In this document: positions 1 through 6,736 of the stretch, one piece after another
How positions within the stretch are numbered: position 1 is the stretch's first letter
How the letters are laid out: every line of letters begins with the position of its first letter
Source: Alphaproteobacteria bacterium
GTDB lineage: Bacteria; Pseudomonadota; Alphaproteobacteria; Micavibrionales; Micavibrionaceae
NCBI GenBank assembly: GCA_016763095.1
Contig: JAESUK010000217.1
Location: forward strand, 1 to 7,427
DNA length: 7,427 bases
Direction: 5' to 3'
Notes under the pieces: model-generated
What the model was told of the DNA's origin: nothing
What the model saw: the letters and a program-made list of their open reading frames with translations, nothing else
Databases searched by the model: none
Translations under genes and position numbers: made by a program

Positions 1-350
1 ATAGCAAAAGAACCACCAGCCAGCCCAACAAATAGGCCCGCAACTAAATATTGCCAATATTCTGTGGCAAAAGCCAAGCCATAGGTAGCAGCTGAAACAA
101 GAATCATTTGAATGAAAAAGACAACTCGTCCACCATAGCGATCTGTCAATATACCTAGCGGTAAACGGGTAATTGAACCTGTTAAAATAGGTGTGGCGAT
201 TAACACCCCAAACTGGGTATCATTTAAACCTAACTCCTCTTTAATTTTTAAGCCAATAATTGAAAACATCGTCCACACAGCAAAATTGCATGCAAATGCA
301 ACCGTATTAAAACTCAGTACCGTCCATTGTTTTGTTGTATTACTTACCAC
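1..350 (-). CDS. narK: NarK-type nitrate/nitrite MFS transporter, N-terminal part (cut by window edge)
   Basis: Inner-membrane major facilitator of the nitrate/nitrite porter family, importing nitrate or exchanging it for nitrite. Only about 116 N-terminal residues are visible. TM1 is around residues 11-33. TM2 holds TGSITRLPLG (57-66), whose Arg62 matches the conserved nitrate-binding arginine of NarK TM2. The MFS loop signature LTDRYGGR is at 68-75. The glycine-rich GLAGGSFA (109-116), the beginning of the nitrate-signature motif, is cut by the left edge. I chose the GTG at 350 because GAGG lies five bases upstream. An in-frame ATG at 392 would add 14 residues but has no Shine-Dalgarno sequence. 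The gene is divergent from narXL, the arrangement known in Pseudomonas, and probably responds to it. The family call is firm; the start and the direction of transport (NarK1 or NarK2 type) are not settled. Confidence 0.88.
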   Translation of the reverse strand, partial: MVSNTTKQWTVLSFNTVAFACNFAVWTMFSIIGLKIKEELGLNDTQFGVLIATPILTGSITRLPLGILTDRYGGRVVFFIQMILVSAATYGLAFATEYWQYLVAGLFVGLAGGSFA

Positions 351-448
351 TATTGCCTCACATAATTTATTTAAATTTCTTATAGCCCTCATCTTAGTAT
401 TAATAAAGACTTATTGCTTGTATCAGAAAGCTCTAAAACCGAGTAAAC

Positions 449-464
449 TACCCCTAAAGTAGTA
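449..464. promoter_or_regulatory. Candidate NarL binding site, 7-2-7 inverted heptamers
   Basis: TACCCCTAAAGTAGTA consists of two head-to-head heptamers separated by AA. The left one, TACCCCT, fits the NarL consensus TACYYMT at all seven positions. The right one read on the minus strand, TACTACT, fits six of seven. Phospho-NarL is known to bind 7-2-7 pairs as a dimer, for example at nirB and nrfA in E. coli. The site is about 100 bases from both the narX ATG and the narK GTG, so it could serve either direction. The match is seen directly; its function is inferred from the adjacent narL. Confidence 0.55.
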
Positions 465-469
465 GTTAT
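458..469 (+). repeat. 12-bp direct repeat, copy 1 (AGTAGTAGTTAT)
   Basis: An exact 12-base copy of the sequence at 555-566. It includes the right half of the candidate 7-2-7 NarL site. The two copies are 97 bases apart in the narK-narX intergenic region. Confidence 0.6.
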
Positions 470-554
470 TAAAATAATTCAACTTATTGATATTTATATG
501 AAAATATAAATTATTTTAGGTATATTGCAGCGCATGATTTTTTTATAGATATTT

Positions 555-566
555 AGTAGTAGTTAT
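555..566 (+). repeat. 12-bp direct repeat, copy 2, overlapping the narX start
   Basis: An exact repeat of 458-469; its last two bases are the first two of the narX ATG. It contains AGTAGTA, a six-of-seven NarL heptamer on the minus strand. The bases at 546-552 (TAGATAT) match the opposed heptamer at only five of seven positions, so a second 7-2-7 site would be weak. It sits where a Shine-Dalgarno sequence would be expected, and none is visible there. Confidence 0.5.
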
Positions 567-2247
567 GCAAAAAATAACCATTAGCAAAGCTAAGCCAGTT
601 AATACATCTTTAGTAACTAGAGCCAGTCAAATTCTGGCCTTAATTATTACATTTAGTTTTACGGGAATGATTGCATCTACTTTAATATCAGAAAGCCTCA
701 ACGACGAGGCATTAAAAATAAGTACCGTGAACAGCTTATCTTTGGCGACTGATAAACTACTAGCCTCCAATTTAGCTGATAGTTCTAGCCCGCCTGAAAA
801 GCTAATATCTGAGTTTTATCAAGAACTCAATAAAACTCTTTTAATACCTCTTCCGGCTAATCAAGAGCAGCAACAGTATTATCAACAGCTCTCCAACATA
901 CATACCAATTGGTCAAATAAAGAAGTGTCAGTCACTAAGCTCAAAATACTTAGAACACAGTTGCCTAGCTTATTGAGTCACTTTCAGTCGGCAATCCAAA
1001 AAAAAATACGCTTATTAAGAATTCTTCAGTACTCAGGTTTTTTTATTACCATACTCATTGCATATATCGCCACCTATAGTTTGCAAGGTATGGTGGTTAC
1101 ACCGTTAAAAAAGCTAGTTATTCTTGCAACAAACGCAGGACGTGGTGACTTTACCCTTCGAGCAGATGAAAAAGCAAAAGGTGAACTTGGCTTGCTCGCA
1201 AAAACGCTCAACGATATGTCTGAACAACTAAATAAACGCTATCAAGAACTCGAGAGCAACGTTGCCGATAAAACAACCCAGCTAGAAAACAAAAATCGCT
1301 CATTAGATATGCTCTACCGTTCTTCCCGTAGCCTTGCCTCAGAAGAACAAGATATTGATAGCCTCATATCAAAACTTAGTCACACTATTGATATTGGTTA
1401 CATTTTCTTATCCCTAACGGATAATAAAAGCCACATTGATACAAAGCCCAAAGACAATCGGCACCTATATCCAATCAACAAGCAAGACCACCACTATGGC
1501 TATTTAATTTGGGAAATAGAACGGCATTACATTCCTGAACCATGGCAAGTTGACCTACTGCAAGCCATGAGTAATTTAATCGCAACTTTTATAGATATAC
1601 AAAACAAAAGGCGGGCAGAAAGCCATTTAGAAATTAGCGAAGAACGGTCAGTTATCGCTCGAGAATTACACGATTCACTCGCACAATCACTGTCTTATTT
1701 GAAGTTACAAATTAGCCTACTTAATAAACAAACTGAAAAGGGCCTACCTCAAAACGTATTGACAGCTACATTAAATGAAATCAGCTATGGTGCAAACATA
1801 GCATACGGCCAGCTTAGAGAAATCCTTACAACATTCCGCTTAAGACTTAATGGAGAACCCCTCGAAAGCGCTCTTATACAAACTATCGATGAGTTCACTC
1901 AGAAATGTAACCACCCAATCACATTAGACTACCAACTAAACAATAATGCGTTAACGCCCCACCAAGAAATTCACCTTGTACAAATCATCAGAGAAGCTCT
2001 ATCTAATATACATAAACATGCACAAGCCACACAGGCATCTATCGTATTAACAGAGCGAAATAACGCAGTCATTGTCAATATAAAAGATGATGGGGTTGGT
2101 ATGCCTAAAACCTCGGCCAAAGAAGGGCATTTCGGTATAAAAATAATGCAAGAAAGGGCCCTCTCTCTCCATGGTCAACTACACATAACCAACCATCAAC
2201 CGTCAGGTACACATATCTCTTTAACCATCCAACAAAATAAAACATAA
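565..2247 (+). CDS. narX: Nitrate/nitrite sensor histidine kinase, NarX/NarQ family, with degenerate P-box
   Basis: Inner-membrane sensor kinase predicted to phosphorylate the NarL-like regulator encoded one base downstream. Its 560 residues compare with about 600 in E. coli NarX and 566 in NarQ. TM1 is about residues 20-42, the periplasmic four-helix domain 43-153, TM2 154-177 and HAMP 178-230. A GAF-like central region covers 245-345. The H-box ERSVIARELHDSLAQSLS (360-377) carries phospho-acceptor His369, followed by LTTFRLRL (421-428). The ATPase domain shows the N-box EALSNIHKHA (477-486), the G-box DDGVGMP (508-514) and GHFGIKIMQERA (521-532). Two departures stand out. In the P-box region the E. 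coli SLRMQSYRLL aligns with SLSLATDKLL (57-66), putting Ser59 at the nitrate-ligand Arg54. The NarX cysteine cluster is missing; Cys448 is the only cysteine. The start is the only ATG that keeps TM1; no Shine-Dalgarno sequence is visible. Confidence 0.9.
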   Translation: MQKITISKAKPVNTSLVTRASQILALIITFSFTGMIASTLISESLNDEALKISTVNSLSLATDKLLASNLADSSSPPEKLISEFYQELNKTLLIPLPANQEQQQYYQQLSNIHTNWSNKEVSVTKLKILRTQLPSLLSHFQSAIQKKIRLLRILQYSGFFITILIAYIATYSLQGMVVTPLKKLVILATNAGRGDFTLRADEKAKGELGLLAKTLNDMSEQLNKRYQELESNVADKTTQLENKNRSLDMLYRSSRSLASEEQDIDSLISKLSHTIDIGYIFLSLTDNKSHIDTKPKDNRHLYPINKQDHHYGYLIWEIERHYIPEPWQVDLLQAMSNLIATFIDIQNKRRAESHLEISEERSVIARELHDSLAQSLSYLKLQISLLNKQTEKGLPQNVLTATLNEISYGANIAYGQLREILTTFRLRLNGEPLESALIQTIDEFTQKCNHPITLDYQLNNNALTPHQEIHLVQIIREALSNIHKHAQATQASIVLTERNNAVIVNIKDDGVGMPKTSAKEGHFGIKIMQERALSLHGQLHITNHQPSGTHISLTIQQNKT

Positions 2248-2248
2248 T

Positions 2249-2890
2249 ATGAATATTGCAACCATAATGCTTGTCGACGACCACCCATTGTTAAGGAAAG
2301 GACTGTCTCAACTTATCTCCTTAGAAGATGACCTTGAGGTTATTTGTGAAGCATCATCCGGTGAAGAAGCCATCGCCACACTGACACACTGTAAGCCAGA
2401 CCTAATCCTTTTAGATTTAGAAATGAAGGGCATAAATGGCCTAGAAACCCTTTCAGAGATACGCAAACTCAACATCCAAAGCAAAGTCATTATGCTGACA
2501 GTTTCAGACAATGAAACCGATGTATTACAAGCCCTTAAGTTTGGTGCCGATGGCTACTTGTTAAAAGATGCTGAGCCGGAAGAAATTATTAGCCAACTCT
2601 ATAAAGCACTTGGTGGAGAACTTGTACTAAGCCCAGCGTTAAACCAAATAATTGCCCGCTCAATACAAGGCACCATGAGCACACCCACCATTTTTGAGAA
2701 ACTAACTAAAAGAGAAGTTGAAGTGCTTAAGCTAATCACACAAGGTGCAAGTAATAAAGTAATCGGGCGAACATTTTCCATTACCGAAGCAACGGTTAAA
2801 GTACATGTAAAAAATCTGTTAAAAAAACTAAACCTAAGGTCCAGAGTCGAAGCCGCTGTATGGGCAGTAGAAAATAAAATAACGCTTTAA
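2249..2890 (+). CDS. narL: Nitrate/nitrite response regulator, NarL/FixJ family
   Basis: Cytoplasmic two-component response regulator and predicted partner of the upstream sensor. The receiver domain (about 4-120) shows the acidic pair Asp10-Asp11, phospho-acceptor Asp56 in LILLDLEMKG, Thr84 and Lys106 in GYLLKDAEP, so phosphorylation chemistry looks intact. After a linker, a LuxR-type helix-turn-helix spans about 148-208: LTKREVEVLKLITQG, then TVKVHVKNLLKKLNLRSRVE. That recognition region is very close to E. coli NarL, so binding to TACYYMT-type heptamers is expected and agrees with the site at 449-464. At 213 residues the length is normal (E. coli NarL is 216). The ATG follows the narX stop codon after one base and lacks a Shine-Dalgarno sequence, which points to translational coupling. 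E. coli NarP is a close alternative name; the pairing with a NarX-like kinase and divergent narK favours narL. Confidence 0.93.
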   Translation: MNIATIMLVDDHPLLRKGLSQLISLEDDLEVICEASSGEEAIATLTHCKPDLILLDLEMKGINGLETLSEIRKLNIQSKVIMLTVSDNETDVLQALKFGADGYLLKDAEPEEIISQLYKALGGELVLSPALNQIIARSIQGTMSTPTIFEKLTKREVEVLKLITQGASNKVIGRTFSITEATVKVHVKNLLKKLNLRSRVEAAVWAVENKITL

Positions 2891-3413
2891 ACAACGCACA
2901 TTTCTTGCTTCTAGCAACCCTTAAGAAACTATTTATGATTATTTCAAACAAAAAAACTTATTTGTTTTTTCTCAAAATCACCAAGTTGTAGAGCTATATT
3001 AAAGGAGCAACTAATAAAGAAATATCGCAGAACAAGAAGGCCACCATTAAGCACTGCCAAATAGAACCTAGGACATTGAGTAATTTAGATATTAACATTA
3101 CTTTCTAACTCAATACTTTAAGTGGCACATTAAACAGTTTGACTACTCAGTTGACCACCTATCTACAAGTTAATTTGTCACGGTCTAGTCCTTGTAAGAA
3201 GCCTTAAAATCAGCACAACCAGCTTGGTAGGCTTCATTTCACATTTCCTTTTACATAACTGATATATTGAGAATACACGATGCATTGAAGTAATACTTGC
3301 CAAGAACCATGAAAAACCCTTTCTACCTATTATCACTGAAATTTTAATATCAAGAAGGGTATAAAAAGCGATGCCTCTCGCCATAAAAATTTACTTAATA
3401 CTTAGGACGACTG
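2891..3413. other. Gene-free intergenic stretch between narL and the DUF711 gene
   Basis: These 523 bases contain no convincing coding region on either strand. The one longer frame, on the minus strand at 3178-3384, encodes a peptide with no recognisable motif. Apart from the A-T hairpin at 2951-2970 and the Shine-Dalgarno sequence before 3414, I see no clear element. TATAAA at 3360-3365 could be a -10 hexamer for the next gene, but no good -35 lies at the right distance. The length suggests a lost gene or an unseen RNA, but nothing supports either. Confidence 0.6.
2951..2970 (+). terminator. Weak hairpin with T-run downstream of narL
   Basis: AAAAAAC (2951-2957) and GTTTTTT (2964-2970) form a seven-pair stem around a six-base loop. 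The stem is almost entirely A-T, with one G-C pair closing the loop, so it would be unstable. It lies 60 bases after the narL stop codon and could end the narXL transcript weakly. No better terminator was found there. Confidence 0.25.
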
Positions 3414-4640
3414 ATGGAAATTCGCGCGATTACCTTTTTTACTCAACTCCCAAGTCACCCCACTTTACAGCAAATGAAACAGCACCTTGCACCGCTGAGC
3501 AAGCAAGCAGTACAAGTTAAGAGGCTGTTTACTGAGGCCGGCTTTGCGGTGCAAAGCTTACGGTTGGCGACTCAACCTCTGGAACACGTGCTTCCAGAAG
3601 GTGCCACAGCTCAGCAGTTAGCTACCTTTGCACAGCACTACGAACAAGCTGCCAGCCAAGCTGGTTTCAAACATATGGCGTTAGGCACGCTCGGGGCCGG
3701 CTCGGCAACTGACGGTAAAAGCAGTGAAAACAGCTTGACCAAACAATTAATCGCCGGGATACCTACTGTAATCGGCGCAACTGACTGGGTATTTACCTCG
3801 GTACAACTAGCTGACCAGGTTGCGGGATTCAAAGCTGAACTTCTACCATTTGCCGCGCAAGCTGTGATTGATAACGCACCAATGAAAGATGATGGCTTTG
3901 GTAATTTACGCTTCTGCATGGTCGCCAACATGCCGGCATTTAGCCCCTTCTTTCCTGCCGCTTGGCACGATAATAGTAGTCCGCCTGCATTTTCAATTGC
4001 TATCGAATCTGCCGATACTGTGGTAGATTTATTAGAAGCAATCGATGGCACTGAGCAGCGTTGGTTAGCCACACACGCCTTAACAGCCTGTTTTAATGCT
4101 TTAGGCTCGAAGCTTGATGATTTGGGAACCAAAGCCGCCATCCACAATGGCTTAGAGTACCGCGGCATTGACATGACGCCCTCTCCCTACCCAAGTGCTC
4201 CGCGCTCTTTCGGCCGCATAGTGGAATTACTAACCAACGAACCCTTTGGTGGGCCAGGAACAATGGCAGCAGTAGCTCTAATTAAAAAAAGTATAGATGC
4301 AGCGGAGTTTCAACGGGCGGGTTACTGCGGGGTAATGTTACTGCCACTGGAAGATGCTATTTTAGCAAAAGGCGCTAAGGCTCAGAACTATGATATTTCA
4401 ACTCTATTGGCTTGTTCTGCTGTCGGAGCTACCGGTTTGGATGTAATACCACTTGGCGGCAATCTATCACAGAATCAAGTCGAAGGGCTGATGCGTGATA
4501 CAGTTCAGTTGGCCATGTCCCTGAAAAAACCTCTAACCGTCCGCTTATTACCCGTACCCGGACTACCGACAGGTGAACTAACTAAGTTCGATTTTGATTA
4601 TTTCGCTTCGACTCGAACATTTAGTTTACCAAGCAATTGA
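3414..4640 (+). CDS. DUF711 (UPF0210) family protein
   Basis: Conserved protein of unknown function. The family is widespread in bacteria and archaea, and from memory its known structures resemble the pyruvate formate-lyase barrel; no reaction is established. At 408 residues this copy is about full length. Family landmarks run in order: MEIRAITFF at the start, GFGNLRF (161-167), Asn172, YRGIDMTPSPYPSAPRSF (249-266), PFGGPGT (277-283), PLED (311-314), CSAVGATGLDVIPLGG (334-349), KPLTVRLLPVPG (372-383) and FDFDYF (392-397). There is no signal peptide or membrane segment, so it should be cytoplasmic. The ATG is preceded by AGGA six bases upstream. It stands alone, with long gaps on both sides. 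Its G+C is visibly higher: one sampled 60-base line has about 55% against 38% in a narX line. That suggests a different history or stronger codon bias. The family call is strong; the role is unknown. Confidence 0.88.
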   Translation: MEIRAITFFTQLPSHPTLQQMKQHLAPLSKQAVQVKRLFTEAGFAVQSLRLATQPLEHVLPEGATAQQLATFAQHYEQAASQAGFKHMALGTLGAGSATDGKSSENSLTKQLIAGIPTVIGATDWVFTSVQLADQVAGFKAELLPFAAQAVIDNAPMKDDGFGNLRFCMVANMPAFSPFFPAAWHDNSSPPAFSIAIESADTVVDLLEAIDGTEQRWLATHALTACFNALGSKLDDLGTKAAIHNGLEYRGIDMTPSPYPSAPRSFGRIVELLTNEPFGGPGTMAAVALIKKSIDAAEFQRAGYCGVMLLPLEDAILAKGAKAQNYDISTLLACSAVGATGLDVIPLGGNLSQNQVEGLMRDTVQLAMSLKKPLTVRLLPVPGLPTGELTKFDFDYFASTRTFSLPSN

Positions 4641-4748
4641 TAGGCTTCAGAATATAATGAACGTAAACAGATAACCTAAGTTTTTTAATTATGCTCATCA
4701 AAAGCCCAATGAGAGTCTCTCTTCCAGTGTTTTTTTGTCTTGCAAGCA

Positions 4749-4767
4749 ACTTTATTCAAAATAAAGT
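4749..4767. repeat. Perfect 8-3-8 inverted repeat upstream of the three-gene cluster
   Basis: ACTTTATT and AATAAAGT flank CAA, a perfect 8-bp inverted repeat. It is A-T rich with no T-run after it, so a terminator is unlikely. It lies about 20 bases upstream of a possible -10 hexamer, TATGAT (4785-4790), for which no good -35 is seen. An operator over the promoter of the 4827 gene is the simplest guess. Confidence 0.4.
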
Positions 4768-4810
4768 ATGTTAATATCTGTAGTTATGATTTTACGGAAG
4801 AACTTGTTTT

Positions 4811-4824
4811 TGCATCATGATGCA
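4811..4824. promoter_or_regulatory. 14-bp perfect palindrome abutting the TIGR04255 gene; candidate operator
   Basis: TGCATCATGATGCA is a perfect 14-bp palindrome ending two bases before the ATG at 4827. It is downstream of the possible -10 at 4785-4790, so a bound dimer could block transcription or cover the translation start. It also contains two out-of-frame ATGs, at 4817 and 4820. The palindrome is seen directly; operator function is inferred. Confidence 0.4.
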
Positions 4825-4826
4825 TT

Positions 4827-5603
4827 ATGCCAATTTTGAAAAAACGTACATTACTTGTTAATCAAATGACAACTTTCCAATACAAAAGAGCCCCCATAAT
4901 TGAAGCTGTTGTTGAATTCAGAAGTGACGACCCCGTCGACAATAAAAAGCGGGCGAAGGCACTAAAAAAATTAAACCGTTTTTATACCAATCATCAACCT
5001 ATATCCCAACATGATTTAGAAGTTAAAATTAGTGATGGCCAACCACCAACAACACAATCAGTGGAAGTTATCATCGATAGGCTCTCCTCGGCCGACATGA
5101 CCGAACAACTCCACATAAGAGACATCGCCTTTCTCTCTTCACAGTTAGCGCCATATCATGGTTGGGAAGCATTCAGGGAACGTATTACCCGCGACTGGAA
5201 TATATGGCGGGGAACTGTCGGCTTCCGTCCGATTACAAGAATTGGAATGCGTTATATAAACCGGATTGACTTACCAGCTCTTGGAGACGAGGTTAGGTAT
5301 GAAGATTACGTATCAATTTACCCCAATTTGCCACCTCTGCTTGACCCCTGCTTAAGTCATACCGTTAGTGTAAACGTTGCCATACCAGACATTGATGCTA
5401 TTCTCACATTAAAAACCGCTATTGTTGAATCTCCTTTGCCAAACCATCTTTCCATTATGGTCGATTTAGACATCAAAAAAACTTTTCAGACCCCACCTAG
5501 TGATGAGGAGATATTCTCATTTATTGATCAAGCTCGAATTAAAAAAAACGAAGCCTTTGAAAGTTGCATTAAAGATAAAGCCCGAGACATATTCAAGTTA
5601 TGA
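4827..5603 (+). CDS. TIGR04255 family protein (function unknown)
   Basis: Member of the sporadically distributed TIGR04255 family, whose activity is unknown to me. The 258 residues match the family's usual length. Family landmarks: the N-terminal YKRAPIIEAVVEFR (19-32), LAPYHGWEAFRE (108-119), the central RIGMRYINRIDLP (138-150), a proline-rich PNLPPLLDP (166-174), and NEAFESCIKDKARDIF (241-256) near the C-terminus. There is no signal peptide or membrane segment, so a soluble cytoplasmic protein is likely. The start is uncertain. The ATG at 4827 gives 13 extra residues, while the ATG at 4866 begins MTTFQYKRAP, closer to where family members usually start; neither has a clear Shine-Dalgarno sequence. 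It is the first gene of a tight cluster and overlaps the next by four bases (ATGA). Two inverted repeats precede it. The scattered distribution fits mobile cargo. Confidence 0.8.
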   Translation: MPILKKRTLLVNQMTTFQYKRAPIIEAVVEFRSDDPVDNKKRAKALKKLNRFYTNHQPISQHDLEVKISDGQPPTTQSVEVIIDRLSSADMTEQLHIRDIAFLSSQLAPYHGWEAFRERITRDWNIWRGTVGFRPITRIGMRYINRIDLPALGDEVRYEDYVSIYPNLPPLLDPCLSHTVSVNVAIPDIDAILTLKTAIVESPLPNHLSIMVDLDIKKTFQTPPSDEEIFSFIDQARIKKNEAFESCIKDKARDIFKL

Positions 5604-6274
5604 ATGATATAACACTAACACCCCTCGGCACTTCATTTAATCGAATTCAGTCAACTGATTTAAAAGATACTACCAAATCGAACGTTGATGGTTATCCAAT
5701 GAGCTTAAACGCACAGTTTTCTGGCGATATATTGAATCAGGCACTTTTGAATGACATCGATAAATTATTTGAAAGCATACGTCGAGTTGAAAGTAACATC
5801 CCTTCATCAAAAGAGAATAACTCAACGAGGCAAACTCTGGATGAAGTTATATTCGATGCCCGCGCTAATGTAAAAGTTCTTTTCTCAGAAATTTCAATGT
5901 ACTTCCCAACCGAATTAAAAGAAAAATTATTTCACCAAATTGATCTTTTACATGACACCGATGACTGGGAAGACGGCGACAACCCTGTACAAATCAGCTC
6001 TTTTAAAACCTTTCTTAGATGGTTTTACCTAGATCAGCCTTCGCAACTTCCTAATTTTGGCATGTCAAATGGCGGACTTCTAATTGCAACTTGGTTAAGT
6101 AATCACAATAAAGATAGGTTGATTCTTGAGTTCAGATCAGACGACCATATTAAATGGTTTGCAACCAAGCACTACGATGATGAACAAGACATGAGTTCTG
6201 GCATAACTAGTGCATCTCGACTTATTCACCACCTAGCGTCATACAAAGCAAGTGATTGGTTTATAAAACCTTAA
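5600..6274 (+). CDS. Uncharacterised protein, second gene of the TIGR04255 cluster
   Basis: I do not recognise a named family for this 224-residue protein. It has no signal peptide, membrane helix or obvious catalytic motif. The first 40 residues look unstructured. Residues 42-115 are predicted helical, with heptad-like hydrophobic spacing. The C-terminal part looks like a small beta-rich domain: PNFGMSNGGLLIATW (151-165), DRLILEF (172-178), DHIKWFAT (182-189), then GITSASRLIHHLASYKASDWF (201-221). The pattern of a glycine plus tryptophan strand, a strand ending in EF, a strand with IKW, then a helix recalls small proteins I have seen beside other accessory genes, but that is only a resemblance. 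The ATG lies within the ATGA overlap with the TIGR04255 gene, so translation is probably coupled, which favours a shared function. It may act as a partner or regulator of its neighbours; this is inference. Confidence 0.75.
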   Translation: MNDITLTPLGTSFNRIQSTDLKDTTKSNVDGYPMSLNAQFSGDILNQALLNDIDKLFESIRRVESNIPSSKENNSTRQTLDEVIFDARANVKVLFSEISMYFPTELKEKLFHQIDLLHDTDDWEDGDNPVQISSFKTFLRWFYLDQPSQLPNFGMSNGGLLIATWLSNHNKDRLILEFRSDDHIKWFATKHYDDEQDMSSGITSASRLIHHLASYKASDWFIKP

Positions 6275-6279
6275 CAAGC

Positions 6280-6735
6280 ATGTACCTGCAAAAAGACAAC
6301 CATATTTCCCGTCATGCACCATACAAAAAGTGCATTCGAGACGAAAATGACAAGCCAATAGGTCTTTTACCACAAGCTTTCGAGATGCGAGCTGAAAGAA
6401 ATGAAAAAGCTCTTTCTGTAAACTGGTTAGAGTATTACAAAGACACCCATGTACAGAATGTTACCAAAATGGTGACCGATTTCCGGACTACACGAACCGT
6501 GGGGTTAAATAGTGCCTTTGGTATTGCTAATGTTGGTGAACTAGAGTTGGCATGCGCAACAATGAATCAAACTAGTGTGCGCATCCTCTATGACTCCAAA
6601 GCAACAAGCAAAACTAAAAGCAGCAACGCATCTCACGCCACAATCATTCGGCTACCATTTAATGATGATGATTTTCAATCAATTTTATCTTCTAATATAT
6701 TTACTGAAATCATACCTAACTCGAGCATTCCTTGA
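6280..6735 (+). CDS. Uncharacterised protein with LSVNWLEYY motif, third gene of the cluster
   Basis: Small soluble protein of 151 residues with no signal peptide or membrane helix, and no family I can name with confidence. Its most distinctive segments are HISRHAPYKKC near the N-terminus (8-18), PQAFEMR (31-37) followed by LSVNWLEYY (45-53), and a C-terminal HATIIRLPFNDDDF (119-132). The AF-x-x-R and LSVNWLE block looks like a conserved family core rather than random coding sequence. The frame is open upstream to a TTG at 6256, which would overlap the previous gene by 19 bases. I prefer the ATG at 6280, five bases after that gene's stop codon, although no Shine-Dalgarno sequence precedes either. 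The tight spacing indicates one transcript with the two upstream genes. Its stop codon lies one base from the stop codon of the convergent gene on the other strand, and no terminator is visible between them. Confidence 0.75.
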   Translation: MYLQKDNHISRHAPYKKCIRDENDKPIGLLPQAFEMRAERNEKALSVNWLEYYKDTHVQNVTKMVTDFRTTRTVGLNSAFGIANVGELELACATMNQTSVRILYDSKATSKTKSSNASHATIIRLPFNDDDFQSILSSNIFTEIIPNSSIP

Positions 6736-6736
6736 C

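Noticed and set aside
193..462. Open frame of 89 codons on the plus strand
   Set aside because: Antisense to the NarK coding region, whose minus-strand protein has clear family motifs; the plus-strand peptide has none.
487..500. Possible FNR/ANR site in the narK-narX region
   Set aside because: TTGAT-ATTT-ATATG has one perfect half-site but the second half matches ATCAA at only two of five positions.
3178..3384. Minus-strand frame of 68 codons in the narL-DUF711 gap
   Set aside because: No family resemblance and no Shine-Dalgarno sequence; composition is like non-coding sequence.
3638..4174. Minus-strand frame of 178 codons
   Set aside because: Shadow of the DUF711 gene, whose plus-strand protein has family motifs along its whole length.
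4694..4713. CTCAT...ATGAG inverted repeat as terminator of the DUF711 gene
   Set aside because: Only a five-pair stem with a ten-base loop, and the nearest T-run starts about 16 bases later.
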